A stretch of DNA of 64,000 nucleotides. It comes from an uncultured Clostridium sp. GTDB taxonomy: Bacteria > Bacillota > Clostridia > Lachnospirales > Lachnospiraceae. The stretch lies in contig UQJF01000002.1 of NCBI GenBank assembly GCA_900541315.1, positions 1 through 64,000 on the forward strand, written 5' to 3'. This document shows positions 40,956 through 49,794 of the stretch, one piece after another. The notes under the pieces are model-generated. The model was not told the origin of the DNA. It ran no database searches and saw nothing but the letters and a program-made list of their open reading frames with translations. Both the position numbers and the translations under genes were made by a program. Within the stretch, counting starts at the first letter, position 1, and every line of letters starts with the position of its first letter.

Positions 40956-42280
40956 CTGTCTAACTGTCTGTTCTTTGCATAATAGACCCGTTTATCTTCA
41001 TACATTCTGGCATCTGCTTCAGACAGAGCCTTTTCAGCATTGTCAGTACAATCTTCTACCCACACAGAGCCAAGAGACAGGTGAACGGAGCCTTCTGCCA
41101 TATCTGCCAGTATAGAACGGATCATGGACTGGAACAGATTTTCTGTAATGCCCGGTATGAGCACAATAAACTCATCACCACCAATACGGTATACACATTC
41201 CTCCGGAAAATGGGATTTCAGTTTTTCACAGGCATAAAGAAGGGCTTTATCGCCAGCCTGATGTCCCAAAGTATCATTGATCTGTTTTAATCCCATAACA
41301 TCACCGTAAAGTATGCCCAGACTTTGGCCCTTGGTAAGGGAAGCCAGCTGTTTATTCAGGGCATGGCGGTTTTTCGCACCGGTCAGCTGGTCATAATAGC
41401 TTAAGTTTTCCAGCTTTTCAACCAGATTTCTGCGTCGCAGCATGGAATCGATAAAATGTCCAAATAGCTGAAGCATAAAAGCAATATGATCCATACGATC
41501 AAGGGGTGGATTGTCGATACCATAGAAAGCGATTATATCCTGATTGCGGGAAATAGGGCTGGTGACCAGCCGTTTAATATTCTGGGGCATAAGTGTTTCA
41601 TACACAACAGGATCATAAGACATAATATCATCCAAATTCCGGATGATCACGCTTTCTCCTTTCTGGAAAGTGGAAGACCATGTTCCCAGTGCTTCCGGTG
41701 GGATATTGTGCAGCATATTTATCTGGGGAGAAACGCCACAGGTGCACCATTCAAAGGTATTATCAAAGTTGCCATGTTTATTTTTCTCGAAAATATATAC
41801 CCGGTCGCTGTGGAACATCTGTCCCAGATACTGCAATAATGTATTAATAGACTGTTTAGGTGTTTCTTCTGCCAGAGCACAGCGAAGCCCTTCATTGATC
41901 AGAGCTTCAGTGTCTGTAAACTGGGAGAAAGTTTTCTTTGTCATTTCCTGGGTATCCAGATCGATCGCTATTTCAATCCGGATCCTGCGCCCGTCATCAA
42001 TGACCATAGTATCTTTCAGCAGAAAAGAACGATTCACCATCGGATTAAAACGGGACCATTCGTAAAATTCATCTGGTTTTAAGCGTTTATTGGTACACAT
42101 TGCGCAGGGAGAGGAGCATTGCTGCAGGATTTCGTAGCATTTTTTACCTTTATAAGCAGCCTTATCCTTAAAATGGAACAGATTTCTGGCTGTTTTGTTT
42201 AAATAGATCAGTTCATATGTATCTATATCAGAAGCATAAACAGCTTCATTCATATTTTCAAAAAATTCCCAAACTTTAGA
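40943..42280 (-). CDS. PAS-GAF-GGDEF diguanylate cyclase
   Basis: About 445 residues: an N-terminal PAS-like domain (about 5-120) with a CSSPCAMC cysteine group that could bind a metal or cluster, a GAF-like domain (about 145-280), and a GGDEF domain with YYDQLTGAKNRHAL and the active site RIGGDEFIVL. It should make cyclic di-GMP from GTP. The usual inhibitory RxxD site is not obvious. The start at 42280 has AGGAG. It runs against its rightward neighbours. Confidence 0.85.
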   Translation of the reverse strand, partial: SKVWEFFENMNEAVYASDIDTYELIYLNKTARNLFHFKDKAAYKGKKCYEILQQCSSPCAMCTNKRLKPDEFYEWSRFNPMVNRSFLLKDTMVIDDGRRIRIEIAIDLDTQEMTKKTFSQFTDTEALINEGLRCALAEETPKQSINTLLQYLGQMFHSDRVYIFEKNKHGNFDNTFEWCTCGVSPQINMLHNIPPEALGTWSSTFQKGESVIIRNLDDIMSYDPVVYETLMPQNIKRLVTSPISRNQDIIAFYGIDNPPLDRMDHIAFMLQLFGHFIDSMLRRRNLVEKLENLSYYDQLTGAKNRHALNKQLASLTKGQSLGILYGDVMGLKQINDTLGHQAGDKALLYACEKLKSHFPEECVYRIGGDEFIVLIPGITENLFQSMIRSILADMAEGSVHLSLGSVWVEDCTDNAEKALSEADARMYEDKRVYYAKNRQLDRRRR

Positions 42281-42427
42281 CATAAAAAATCGCTCCTGGT
42301 GCATAACTATATTATTTATTATATCCGATTTTTTTGAAAAATGGTAGGAGAATTTTTAGACTTTCTTCGACAAATATTAATACTTATTTGCTGAAACAGA
42401 GTTATAATACCTTATATTCAGGTTCTC

Positions 42428-42492
42428 CACATGCCTGCTTAGCTGCCTGTTATCCCAGGCGGAAACTCTCATGAATGATTTGTGAAAAACAG
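42428..42492. repeat. Degenerate repeat A, copy A4
   Basis: The inner hairpin GCCTG-ttatcC-CAGGC and the flanking TGTGAAAAACA and CTCATGAATG resemble A2, but the outer stem and second hairpin are lost. It lies just upstream of the lysozyme gene's ribosome-binding site. Nothing else is seen in 42281-42507. Confidence 0.45.
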
Positions 42493-42507
42493 AAAGGACG
42501 GGAATAG

Positions 42508-43467
42508 ATGAAACAGAATGGGAATAAAATCCGGTATATGAAATATAAGGGTTCTCTGAAATTGGCAGCAGCAGTGCTTGCAGTTTCGCTGGCTTTTCCT
42601 ATGGCAGCCCAGGCCAAAGCATGGGATTTTGAAAATGGCAGTTATGTAGATGCTTCAGGTGCGCCTGTTGAGGGGGCAGTGGCAAAAGGTATTACCGTGA
42701 CAAAATACCAGAACCGTGCAAATAAGGAAAATGGTATTGATTGGGGAAAAGTGGCTGCAGATGGTGTTGGTTTTGCCATGATTCGTATTGGCTATTATAA
42801 AGACAGGGATCCGTATTTTGAACGGAATATAACAGAAGCAGCAGCCCATGGCATAAAAACAGGCGTGTTCTTCTATACGCAGGCGCTGGATGCACAGACG
42901 GCAGCAGATGAGGCAGAGTATGTGCTCCAGGTCATTAAGGATTTTCCGGTTTCCTATCCGGTAGCTTATGATGTGGAGTCTAATTACCTGTTGGAACAGG
43001 GTTTAAGTGCAGCCCAGATCACGGAAAATGTAAATGCCTTCTGCAAGGTGATCGCAGATGCAGGTTATTGCCCTATTGTGTATGCAAATAATGACTGGCT
43101 TACCAATCACTTAAATACAGCAGATATCCCATATGATATCTGGTATGCACGTTATGGCACAGTAAACAGTTATCCAAACCGCACTATCTGGCAGTGCACT
43201 CAGGAAGGAAATGTAGATGGGATTAATGATCATGTGACCATTGAACTGTCGTTTACAGACTATAGTTCTAAAATCCCTGCAAATAGCTGGAAGAAGATTG
43301 ATGGCAGATGGTATTACATGAAAGATTATGTGAAGCAGACCGGCTGGGTACAGGTGGGAGATAACTGGTATTATATGGATGCAAATGGAGCCATGGTCAG
43401 CAATACGGAAATGGTCATTGATGGCAGGACTTACCGGTTCGCTGCAAATGGAGCTATGATGTATTGA
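42508..43467 (+). CDS. Secreted GH25 lysozyme with wall-binding repeats
   Basis: 319 residues. Signal peptide 1-37 (cleavage near AAQAKA). The GH25 domain (about 58-258) shows DWGKVAADGVGFAMIRIGYY, catalytic DVES in YPVAYDVESN, YANNDW, and IWQCTQEGNVDGINDHV; it cuts the MurNAc-GlcNAc bond of peptidoglycan. Two choline-binding-like repeats (GRWYYMKDYVKQTGW, DNWYYMDANGAMV) end the protein. Start has AAAGGA. The same repeats occur in the protein at 38551. Confidence 0.93.
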   Translation: MKQNGNKIRYMKYKGSLKLAAAVLAVSLAFPMAAQAKAWDFENGSYVDASGAPVEGAVAKGITVTKYQNRANKENGIDWGKVAADGVGFAMIRIGYYKDRDPYFERNITEAAAHGIKTGVFFYTQALDAQTAADEAEYVLQVIKDFPVSYPVAYDVESNYLLEQGLSAAQITENVNAFCKVIADAGYCPIVYANNDWLTNHLNTADIPYDIWYARYGTVNSYPNRTIWQCTQEGNVDGINDHVTIELSFTDYSSKIPANSWKKIDGRWYYMKDYVKQTGWVQVGDNWYYMDANGAMVSNTEMVIDGRTYRFAANGAMMY

Positions 43468-43471
43468 AATA

Positions 43472-43511
43472 AAAACCTATAAACCTATTGACAAGTAGGT
43501 TTATAGGTTTT
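43472..43511. promoter_or_regulatory. Palindrome combining lysozyme terminator and cysK operator
   Basis: AAAACCTATAAACCTA (43472-43487) and TAGGTTTATAGGTTTT (43496-43511) are perfect 16-bp inverted repeats around TTGACAAG. The loop contains the -35 box of the cysK promoter and the right arm reaches its -10 box. In RNA from upstream it is a hairpin with a T-rich 3' arm; in DNA it is an operator-like dyad. Confidence 0.8.
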
Positions 43512-43516
43512 ATAAT
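43488..43516 (+). promoter_or_regulatory. cysK promoter, consensus sigma-A
   Basis: TTGACA (43488-43493), 17 bp, TATAAT (43511-43516): a full consensus match. It is embedded in the palindrome above, so a repressor bound there would cover it. A CymR/Rrf2-type cysteine regulator with CCTA...TAGG half-sites is a plausible inference. Confidence 0.9.
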
Positions 43517-43579
43517 ACCCATAAATCAAAACCCAGTGAACAGATAGGCATATGTGCTGTGCATGGAAAGGAACTTATT

Positions 43580-44515
43580 ATGGCAGGAATTGTTAAGGGA
43601 GCAGCAGGATTAGTAGGAAACACACCACTTTTAGAGCCGGTAAATCTGGAGAAAAAAGAAGGATTAAAAGCAAGAATTTTACTGAAGCTGGAATACTTTA
43701 ACCCGGCAGGAAGCGTAAAAGACCGTGTAGGAAAGGCAATGATCGAAGATGCAGAAGCAAGAGGCGTTTTAAAACCAGGTTCTGTTATTATTGAACCAAC
43801 TTCCGGAAATACAGGTATCGGACTTGCATCTGTAGCGGCATCCAAGGGCTACCGCGTGATCTTAACCATGCCGGAGACCATGAGCGTAGAGCGCCGCAAC
43901 ATTTTAAAGGCATATGGCGCTGAGATCGTCCTTACACCTGGGGATAAGGGAATGAGCGGAGCTATCGCAAAGGCAGATGAACTGGCAAAAGAGATCCCGT
44001 ACAGCTTTATTCCAGGCCAGTTTGTAAACCCTGTAAACCCGAAGATCCACAAAGAGACCACAGGTCCTGAGATCTGGAGAGATGCAGAGGGTCAGGTAGA
44101 CTTCTTCGTAGCAGGTGTAGGTACAGGCGGCACAATTACCGGTGTTGGCACATACTTAAAAGAGCAGAACCCAAATGTAAAGGTAGTAGCAGTAGAGCCT
44201 GCAACTTCTCCTGTTCTGTCTGAAGGACATGGCGGTGCACATAAGATCCAGGGAATCGGTGCTGGTTTCGTACCCAAGGTACTGGATACCAAGATCTACG
44301 ATGAGGTTATGCCCATCGACAATGAGCATCCATTTGAAGCATCCAAGCTTCTTGCAAAGACAGAAGGTATCTTAACCGGTATCTCTTCTGGTGCAGCTTT
44401 ATATGCAGCCATCCAGCTGGCAAAACGTCCTGAAAACGAAGGAAAGACCATTGTAGCTCTTCTTCCAGACAGCGGTGACAGATACTACTCCACTCCATTA
44501 TTTACTGAGGCATAA
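43580..44515 (+). CDS. cysK: Cysteine synthase (O-acetylserine sulfhydrylase)
   Basis: 311 residues. PLP enzyme that makes cysteine from O-acetylserine and sulfide. The PLP lysine is in [14 protein letters not shown], the substrate loop in [12 protein letters not shown], and the glycine phosphate loop in [12 protein letters not shown]. Start at 43580 has AAAGGAAC. It has its own consensus promoter and a terminator hairpin that reaches into the next gene's start. Confidence 0.95.
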   Translation: MAGIVKGAAGLVGNTPLLEPVNLEKKEGLKARILLKLEYFNPAGSVKDRVGKAMIEDAEARGVLKPGSVIIEPTSGNTGIGLASVAASKGYRVILTMPETMSVERRNILKAYGAEIVLTPGDKGMSGAIAKADELAKEIPYSFIPGQFVNPVNPKIHKETTGPEIWRDAEGQVDFFVAGVGTGGTITGVGTYLKEQNPNVKVVAVEPATSPVLSEGHGGAHKIQGIGAGFVPKVLDTKIYDEVMPIDNEHPFEASKLLAKTEGILTGISSGAALYAAIQLAKRPENEGKTIVALLPDSGDRYYSTPLFTEA

Positions 44516-44528
44516 TTCCGGGTATCGT

Positions 44529-44611
44529 ATACTCTCATCCCCATATTCATAAAAATATCCATTTCCACGTATGTTGTAAAAACAAAGCATGTGTGGGGAT
44601 GGGTATTTTTT
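44529..44611 (+). terminator. cysK terminator overlapping the spmB start region
   Basis: ATAC...CATCCCCA (44529-44543) pairs with TGGGGATGGGTAT (44594-44606), followed by TTTTTT. The GGGGATGGG arm is also the only ribosome-binding-site-like sequence before the spmB ATG at 44612, so folding would hide it. Confidence 0.65.
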
Positions 44612-45145
44612 ATGGGTTTTCTTTTGTTTTTATCAGATCTTATGGTTCCACTTATTATTTTTTATATTGTTGGTTTCGGCATCCTTGCAAAACGTCAGGT
44701 ATTTGATGATTTTCTGCGGGGTGCAAAAGAAGGGATAGGCACTGTGGTTCAGGTGGTACCTTCTTTAGTGGGGCTGATGACCGCTGTAGGCGTACTTCGG
44801 GCATCAGGATTTTTAGAATTTTTAAGTCAGATTTTAGAAGCACCGGCCACTTCCCTGGGGCTTCCGGGGCCAATTATCCCCATTGCCTTTGTGCGCATGA
44901 TCTCCAACTCCGCTGCTGTTGGTCTGCTATTAGACTTGTTTAAAAATTATGGCCCTGACTCCCGGATCGGCCTTATGGCCTCCATTCTTATGGGAAGTAC
45001 AGAAACTGTACTTTATTGCATGAGTGTATATTTTGGTTTTGTGGGTATCAGTCGTACCCGGTACACACTTGCAGGGGGATTTTTGGCTGCGCTTGTCAGT
45101 CTGGCAGTGGGGGTATTTCTGGCTGACCGTCTGGTGGTTTTATAG
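44612..45145 (+). CDS. spmB: Spore maturation protein B
   Basis: 177 residues, four to five membrane helices. The segments FDDFLRGAKEGIGTVVQVVPSL, PIAFVRMISNSAA, NYGPDSRIGLMASILMGSTETVLY and VYFGFVGISR (quoted in parts) correspond to Bacillus SpmB. It functions with SpmA in spore core dehydration. The start at 44612 aligns with the family N-terminus; an ATG at 44591 would add seven residues. It is separated from spmA by three unrelated genes. Confidence 0.92.
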   Translation: MGFLLFLSDLMVPLIIFYIVGFGILAKRQVFDDFLRGAKEGIGTVVQVVPSLVGLMTAVGVLRASGFLEFLSQILEAPATSLGLPGPIIPIAFVRMISNSAAVGLLLDLFKNYGPDSRIGLMASILMGSTETVLYCMSVYFGFVGISRTRYTLAGGFLAALVSLAVGVFLADRLVVL

Positions 45146-45219
45146 TATCTGGTTTTGCTACTTTTCACGGGTAGGAATTTTCTGAACTGAAAATTCCGTA
45201 TGATACAGTTGTGACCGCG

Positions 45220-45310
45220 GATTTTGCCGATTCGGAATGCGGAGCATCGGCAAAATCCTGTTACAGTGCGCGGGCATGGAGAGCCCGTGTACTGTAACCT
45301 GTTTTTTTCA
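45220..45310 (+). terminator. Double hairpin terminator after spmB
   Basis: A first hairpin GATTTTGCCGAT (45220-45231) with ATCGGCAAAATC (45246-45257), then GTTACAGTGCGCGGGC (45260-45275) with GCCCGTGTACTGTAAC (45283-45298), followed by seven T. The second is a strong intrinsic terminator. Within 45146-45458 the remaining content is the MATE promoter and repeat B7. Confidence 0.85.
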
Positions 45311-45336
45311 CATTTAAATACGGCAAGTATATTCTA

Positions 45337-45365
45337 TTGAATAAATCCTCATTCTCCGATATACT
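45337..45365 (+). promoter_or_regulatory. Promoter of the MATE-murL-murD2 group
   Basis: -35 TTGAAT (45337-45342), 17 bp, -10 TATACT (45360-45365). The transcript would begin near 45372, which places repeat B7 inside its 5' UTR. Confidence 0.65.
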
Positions 45366-45384
45366 AATACAGGAAATGGATTTT

Positions 45385-45433
45385 CAGAGTCTTTTCTCCA
45401 AAGTCAAGTACAAAAAGATTCCGAGAGTACATT
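45385..45433 (+). repeat. Repeat B, copy B7 (5'-UTR element)
   Basis: TCAAGTACAAAAAGATTCC and CGAGAGTACAT match the 3' half of the B6 right arm without change; the 5' part is shortened. It ends about 25 nt before the MATE start, just before AGGAGG. It is the copy with the clearest upstream promoter, showing that the element is transcribed. Confidence 0.75.
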
Positions 45434-45458
45434 AGACACACAGGAGGCTGCAATAAAA

Positions 45459-46787
45459 ATGGATAATGATTATCTGATCAAAAAACCGCCCTTACAGGCG
45501 TTATTTTTATTTTCACTGCCAATGATTATAGGAAACCTGTTCCAGCAGACTTATACCATGGTAGACTCTGCCATTGTAGGCCGCTATGTCAGTGAGCAGG
45601 CTCTGGCAGCGGTAGGTGCTTCCTATGCACTGACCAATATCTTTATCTGCGTAGCTATTGGCGGCGGTATCGGCGCATCGGTGATTGTAAGCCGGTATTT
45701 TGGTGCAAAAGAATACGGAAGAATGAAGACTGCTGTATTTACGGCTCTGTTATCTTTCCTGGGTATCAGCTTAGTCCTTGGCGTGGCAGGTCTGTTCCTT
45801 GGAAACCAGATCATGATCTGGTTAAACACCCCTCAGGATTGCCTGGATATGGCAGCACAGTATCTGCAGATCTATTTTTTGGGACTGCCCTTCCTTTTTA
45901 TGTACAATGTGCTTTCCGCTATGTTCAACGCACTGGGAAAATCCAGGATCCCACTGTATTTTCTGATATTCTCTTCGGTATTTAATGTAGTCCTTGATAT
46001 TATCATGGTCACAAAAATGGATATGGGAGTAGCCGGTGTTGCCTGGGCTACTTTGATCGCACAGGGAATTTCCGCTGTCCTTTCCTTTGCGGTTCTTATT
46101 AAAAACCTAAACGATCTGGAAGGAAAGCAGAAAACACTGTTTGATACAATGGAGCTGTCAGAAATGACCCGTATAGCTATTCCGTCTATTCTCCAGCAGT
46201 CTACTGTATCCATTGGTATGATGCTGGTACAGTCTGTAGTCAACGGCTTTGGCTCCGAGGCACTGGCAGGTTTTTCTGCAGCCATGCGTATTGAGTCCAT
46301 CTGTGTTGTGCCAATGTCTGCCATCGGAAATGCCGTTTCATCCTATACAGCGCAAAATATCGGAGCACAGCAGAAAGACCGTGTTGTTCAGGGACTTCAC
46401 GCAGCCAGTAAAATGGTCATTGTCTGTGCAGCAGTTATCTGCTTCTTTTTAGAGGTATTTAACCGGGGGATGATCGGACTGTTCATTGGAAATGAAGGAA
46501 CGGCAGTTGCACTTTCCACAGGAATCGGTTATCTTACCTTTATGGGCTGGTTTTTCTGCTTTATTGGTTTTAAAATGGCAGTGGATGGCCTGCTGCGCGG
46601 TGCCGGTGATATGAAAATGTTTACCGTTGCCAATCTGGTAAACTTAGGAATCCGTGTGATCATCGCCATTACGTGTGCTCCAAGATTTGGCATTGCCATG
46701 GTCTGGTGCGCAGTTCCTGTGGGCTGGTTTGCAAACTGGGCCATCTCCTATGCAGAGTACCGCACAGGAAAATGGAAGACAATGTAA
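45459..46787 (+). CDS. MATE-family efflux protein
   Basis: 442 residues with 12 membrane helices. LPMIIGNLFQQTYTMVDSAIVGRYV at the N-terminus, the mirrored IPSILQQSTVSIGMMLVQ at the start of the second half, and LRGAGDMKMFT are typical of Na+- or H+-coupled MATE/DinF-type exporters. The cargo is unknown. It is followed after 40 nt by murL and murD2 on the same strand, so it may belong to that transcript; no functional link is visible. Confidence 0.9.
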   Translation: MDNDYLIKKPPLQALFLFSLPMIIGNLFQQTYTMVDSAIVGRYVSEQALAAVGASYALTNIFICVAIGGGIGASVIVSRYFGAKEYGRMKTAVFTALLSFLGISLVLGVAGLFLGNQIMIWLNTPQDCLDMAAQYLQIYFLGLPFLFMYNVLSAMFNALGKSRIPLYFLIFSSVFNVVLDIIMVTKMDMGVAGVAWATLIAQGISAVLSFAVLIKNLNDLEGKQKTLFDTMELSEMTRIAIPSILQQSTVSIGMMLVQSVVNGFGSEALAGFSAAMRIESICVVPMSAIGNAVSSYTAQNIGAQQKDRVVQGLHAASKMVIVCAAVICFFLEVFNRGMIGLFIGNEGTAVALSTGIGYLTFMGWFFCFIGFKMAVDGLLRGAGDMKMFTVANLVNLGIRVIIAITCAPRFGIAMVWCAVPVGWFANWAISYAEYRTGKWKTM

Positions 46788-46827
46788 TGCGTACAGAGAG
46801 AACATATAATTGAGAAAGAGGTACAAA

Positions 46828-48243
46828 ATGGAGCGTTACCTGAAATTCAGAAAAGAATATCCCCGTTTTTTCTATAGAGGTTACAGCACAGAAGAAACAT
46901 TAAACGAATTAAAGATCACATATACCTTTGAAATAGAAGGCCTTTCCGAATTTACTCCCACCTGGACATTTCCAAAAAATGGAAATACACAGGTGAAATG
47001 GAATGAAGACCCATTGATGAAGAAAATGATCTTTTCCCTGGGAATGGTAGAACTGGTCAGCTACTGGAAAATCACCTGTTCACCACAGGTAGTGATTGAA
47101 GCAGGCGCTTTAAACAAAGATCAGATCCTCTGGTGGAAAGATCTGTATTTTAATGGTCTTGGGGAATTTTTCTACGTAAATAAGATCACAGAAGCAGACC
47201 CGGAAGGCTTTATGGAGATGGTTTGTGCATTGGGTGAAGAAGTAAAAGAACCCCATGACTATGCAAAGAAACAGGATACAACAGGCTCTGAAAAAGGCGT
47301 ATTAGTTCCTGTAGGCGGTGGAAAAGATTCTGCAGTTACTCTGGAGCTGTTAAAGAGTGCAGATGTGCCTGTTTTCGCCTATATCATTAATCCAAGAGGT
47401 GCTACTATCCATACTACAGAGTCTGCAGATCTGGACGCAGACCATGTGATCAGTGTACATCGTACACTGGATAAGCGCATGCTCCAGTTAAATAAAGAAG
47501 GTTTCTTAAACGGACATACCCCATTTTCCGCGCTGGTGGCATTTTCCACTGTGATCGCAGCTAGGATGGCAGGTCTTTCCTATATTGCGCTGTCCAATGA
47601 ATCCAGTGCAAATGAAAGTACAGTCCAGGGAAGTACGGTAAACCACCAGTATTCCAAGAGCTTTAAATTTGAGACAGATTTTCACCGTTATCAGACTGAC
47701 TATCTGCCGGGAAGTGCCTACTATTTCAGTATGCTGCGCCCATTAAGCGAGTTCCAGATCGCAAAATATTTCGCAAAACAGAAGCAGTACCACGCTATCT
47801 TCAGAAGCTGTAATGCGGGAAGCAAAACAGACAGCTGGTGCGGCCATTGTCCGAAGTGCTTATTTGTATACTTTATTCTTTCTCCTTTCCTTTCCAGGGA
47901 AGAAGTGAAAGAAATCTTTGGAACGGATATGTTAGAAGATGAGACCATGCAGTCTACTATGGAACAGCTGGTCGGCATCCAGGAAGAAAAGCCATTTGAG
48001 TGTGTGGGAAGCAGGGATGAGATCAACACAGCTCTTGTTATGACAATTGACCGTCTGGAAAAAGATGGGGAAAAACTGCCTTATCTTTTAAAATATTATA
48101 AAACTACCGGTCTGTATGAAGAATACAAGGTCAAAGGAGATCATTTCTCCGGATATTTTGATGAGCAGAACCTGGTTCCAACAGCCTGGGAGAAATTAGT
48201 ACGTAAGAACTGCAAATCACAAGAGTGTGAAGAAGAGGCATAA
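46828..48243 (+). CDS. murL: MurL-like UDP-MurNAc-L-Ala-L-Glu epimerase
   Basis: About 471 residues. A PP-loop VPVGGGKDSAVTLELL (residues 161-175 or so) shows ATP use with release of pyrophosphate; later IALSNESSANESTVQGSTVNHQYSKS (in part), and a zinc-like WCGHCPKCLF. The overall pattern fits MurL, described in Xanthomonas, which converts the L-Glu attached by MurD2 to D-Glu in an ATP-dependent reaction. The next gene is a MurD homologue, which is the strongest support. Start at 46828 has AAAGAGG. Enzyme assignment is by motif and neighbour, not tested. Confidence 0.78.
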   Translation: MERYLKFRKEYPRFFYRGYSTEETLNELKITYTFEIEGLSEFTPTWTFPKNGNTQVKWNEDPLMKKMIFSLGMVELVSYWKITCSPQVVIEAGALNKDQILWWKDLYFNGLGEFFYVNKITEADPEGFMEMVCALGEEVKEPHDYAKKQDTTGSEKGVLVPVGGGKDSAVTLELLKSADVPVFAYIINPRGATIHTTESADLDADHVISVHRTLDKRMLQLNKEGFLNGHTPFSALVAFSTVIAARMAGLSYIALSNESSANESTVQGSTVNHQYSKSFKFETDFHRYQTDYLPGSAYYFSMLRPLSEFQIAKYFAKQKQYHAIFRSCNAGSKTDSWCGHCPKCLFVYFILSPFLSREEVKEIFGTDMLEDETMQSTMEQLVGIQEEKPFECVGSRDEINTALVMTIDRLEKDGEKLPYLLKYYKTTGLYEEYKVKGDHFSGYFDEQNLVPTAWEKLVRKNCKSQECEEEA

Positions 48244-48247
48244 AACT

Positions 48248-49678
48248 ATGATGATCGAAAGAATAATTCCCTGGGTAAAGGGAAAAAAGGTACTGATACT
48301 GGGGTTTGGACGTGAAGGTAAATCTACCTGGAATGTGTTAAAAAAGCTGGATTGCTGTGCCCTTGTAGATGTGGCAGATATGGCACATCCTAAAGAAAAG
48401 CCGGAAGGTATTGGCAAATGGACTGCAGGTGAGGACTATCAGAAATGCTTAAACGACTATGATGTGGTATTTAAAAGTCCGGGTGTAGTCCTTGAAAAGC
48501 CGGTTAAGGAGTATACCAGTCAGATATTATCCCAGACAGAGCTGTTTTTCCAGTGCTTCAGGGACCAGATCATTGGAATTACCGGAACTAAGGGAAAAAG
48601 CACTATTACCACTCTGATCTATCATCTGTTAAAAGAAGCGGGAATGGATACCATTCTGGTTGGAAATATCGGGATTCCGGTATTTGACCATATGGAAGAA
48701 GTGGGACCGGATACCAGGATCGTTTGCGAACTTTCCTGTCATCAGCTGGAATACATGACTGTTTCCCCCCATATTGCTATTCTCACCAATCTCCATGAGG
48801 AGCATTTAGACCACTATGGCACTCTGGAAAAATATGTGCAGGCAAAGCGTCATATTTATTCAAACCAGAAGGAGGGAGACGTTCTTGTATGCAATGTGCA
48901 GTGTCTGCCAAAGAAGGGAACCTGCACCTCTAAGCTGATTGCAGCAAAGCCTTCTTTTGAGGAAACATTATTTGAAATACCAGGTGTTTCAGGACAGGAA
49001 GCAGTCCTGCCGGAACAGATCGATGTCTGGAAAAAAATGGAGATCATACAGGAAAATGATGGAACAAAAGCCAGCTATGACGGTCATTTTATAAAGATCC
49101 CAACAGACCAGATCCGGCTTTTAGGACAGCACAATTATTTTGATATCGGCATTGCCTATGCAGTGTGCAGCCTTTTAAAAATAGAAGATACAGTATTTAT
49201 CAATGGTCTTAAGTCCTATCAGCCGCTGCCTCACCGCTTACAGCCATTAGGGGAAAAAGACGGCATTAAATATTATGATGACTCTATTTCCACTATCTGT
49301 GAAACGACCATTCAGGCGTTAAATACACTGAAAGATGTGGATACAGTCCTCATAGGCGGCATGGACCGGGGGATCGATTACAGTGAACTGATCAATTTCC
49401 TTTCCGGACATAAGGTTCCCCATATTATCCTGATGGAAGCTACCGGAAAGCGTATTTTAGAGGAGATCCTGAATGGATATCCGGATTTTCAGGATAAAGA
49501 CCGTCTGGTGCTGACGGATCATCTGGAGGATGCAGTAGCCAAAGCAAAAGAACTGACCAGACCAGGGCACAGCTGTCTTATGTCACCGGCAGCAGCCAGC
49601 TATGGTATTTTTAAAAACTTTGAAGAGCGGGGTGAAGTTTTTGCACGCCTGGTGTCTGGATTAGACAAGTTAATGTAA
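48248..49678 (+). CDS. MurD-type ligase, probably MurD2
   Basis: About 476 residues with Rossmann-like N-domain (KVLILGFGREGKSTW), ATP-binding GITGTKGKSTITTLIY, EEHLDHYGTLEKYVQAKRHI (in part) and C-domain DDSISTICETTIQAL. It ligates glutamate to UDP-MurNAc-L-alanine. Next to murL it most likely adds L-Glu (MurD2) for later epimerisation; canonical MurD uses D-Glu. The start is 4 nt after the murL stop. A frame 21 nt earlier would overlap murL. Confidence 0.88.
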   Translation: MMIERIIPWVKGKKVLILGFGREGKSTWNVLKKLDCCALVDVADMAHPKEKPEGIGKWTAGEDYQKCLNDYDVVFKSPGVVLEKPVKEYTSQILSQTELFFQCFRDQIIGITGTKGKSTITTLIYHLLKEAGMDTILVGNIGIPVFDHMEEVGPDTRIVCELSCHQLEYMTVSPHIAILTNLHEEHLDHYGTLEKYVQAKRHIYSNQKEGDVLVCNVQCLPKKGTCTSKLIAAKPSFEETLFEIPGVSGQEAVLPEQIDVWKKMEIIQENDGTKASYDGHFIKIPTDQIRLLGQHNYFDIGIAYAVCSLLKIEDTVFINGLKSYQPLPHRLQPLGEKDGIKYYDDSISTICETTIQALNTLKDVDTVLIGGMDRGIDYSELINFLSGHKVPHIILMEATGKRILEEILNGYPDFQDKDRLVLTDHLEDAVAKAKELTRPGHSCLMSPAAASYGIFKNFEERGEVFARLVSGLDKLM

Positions 49679-49728
49679 AAACATAGAAAAAACACAGGTT
49701 TTTAAGAATTTTATAAGGATTTAGGGGC

Positions 49729-49757
49729 TTGTGTACATGGATAAAATACGATACAAT
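49729..49757 (+). promoter_or_regulatory. Promoter of the marR gene
   Basis: -35 TTGTGT (49729-49734), 17 bp, -10 TACAAT (49752-49757). The TTG that could begin a longer MarR frame is the -35 box itself, so a later start is more likely. Confidence 0.55.
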
Positions 49758-49794
49758 CTGTAAGAAGCTTTTTAGAAACGTGAAAGGGAAGAAT

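Noticed and set aside
43520-43579. T-box or S-box leader before cysK
   Set aside because: Only about 60 nt lie between promoter and start codon, too short for either.
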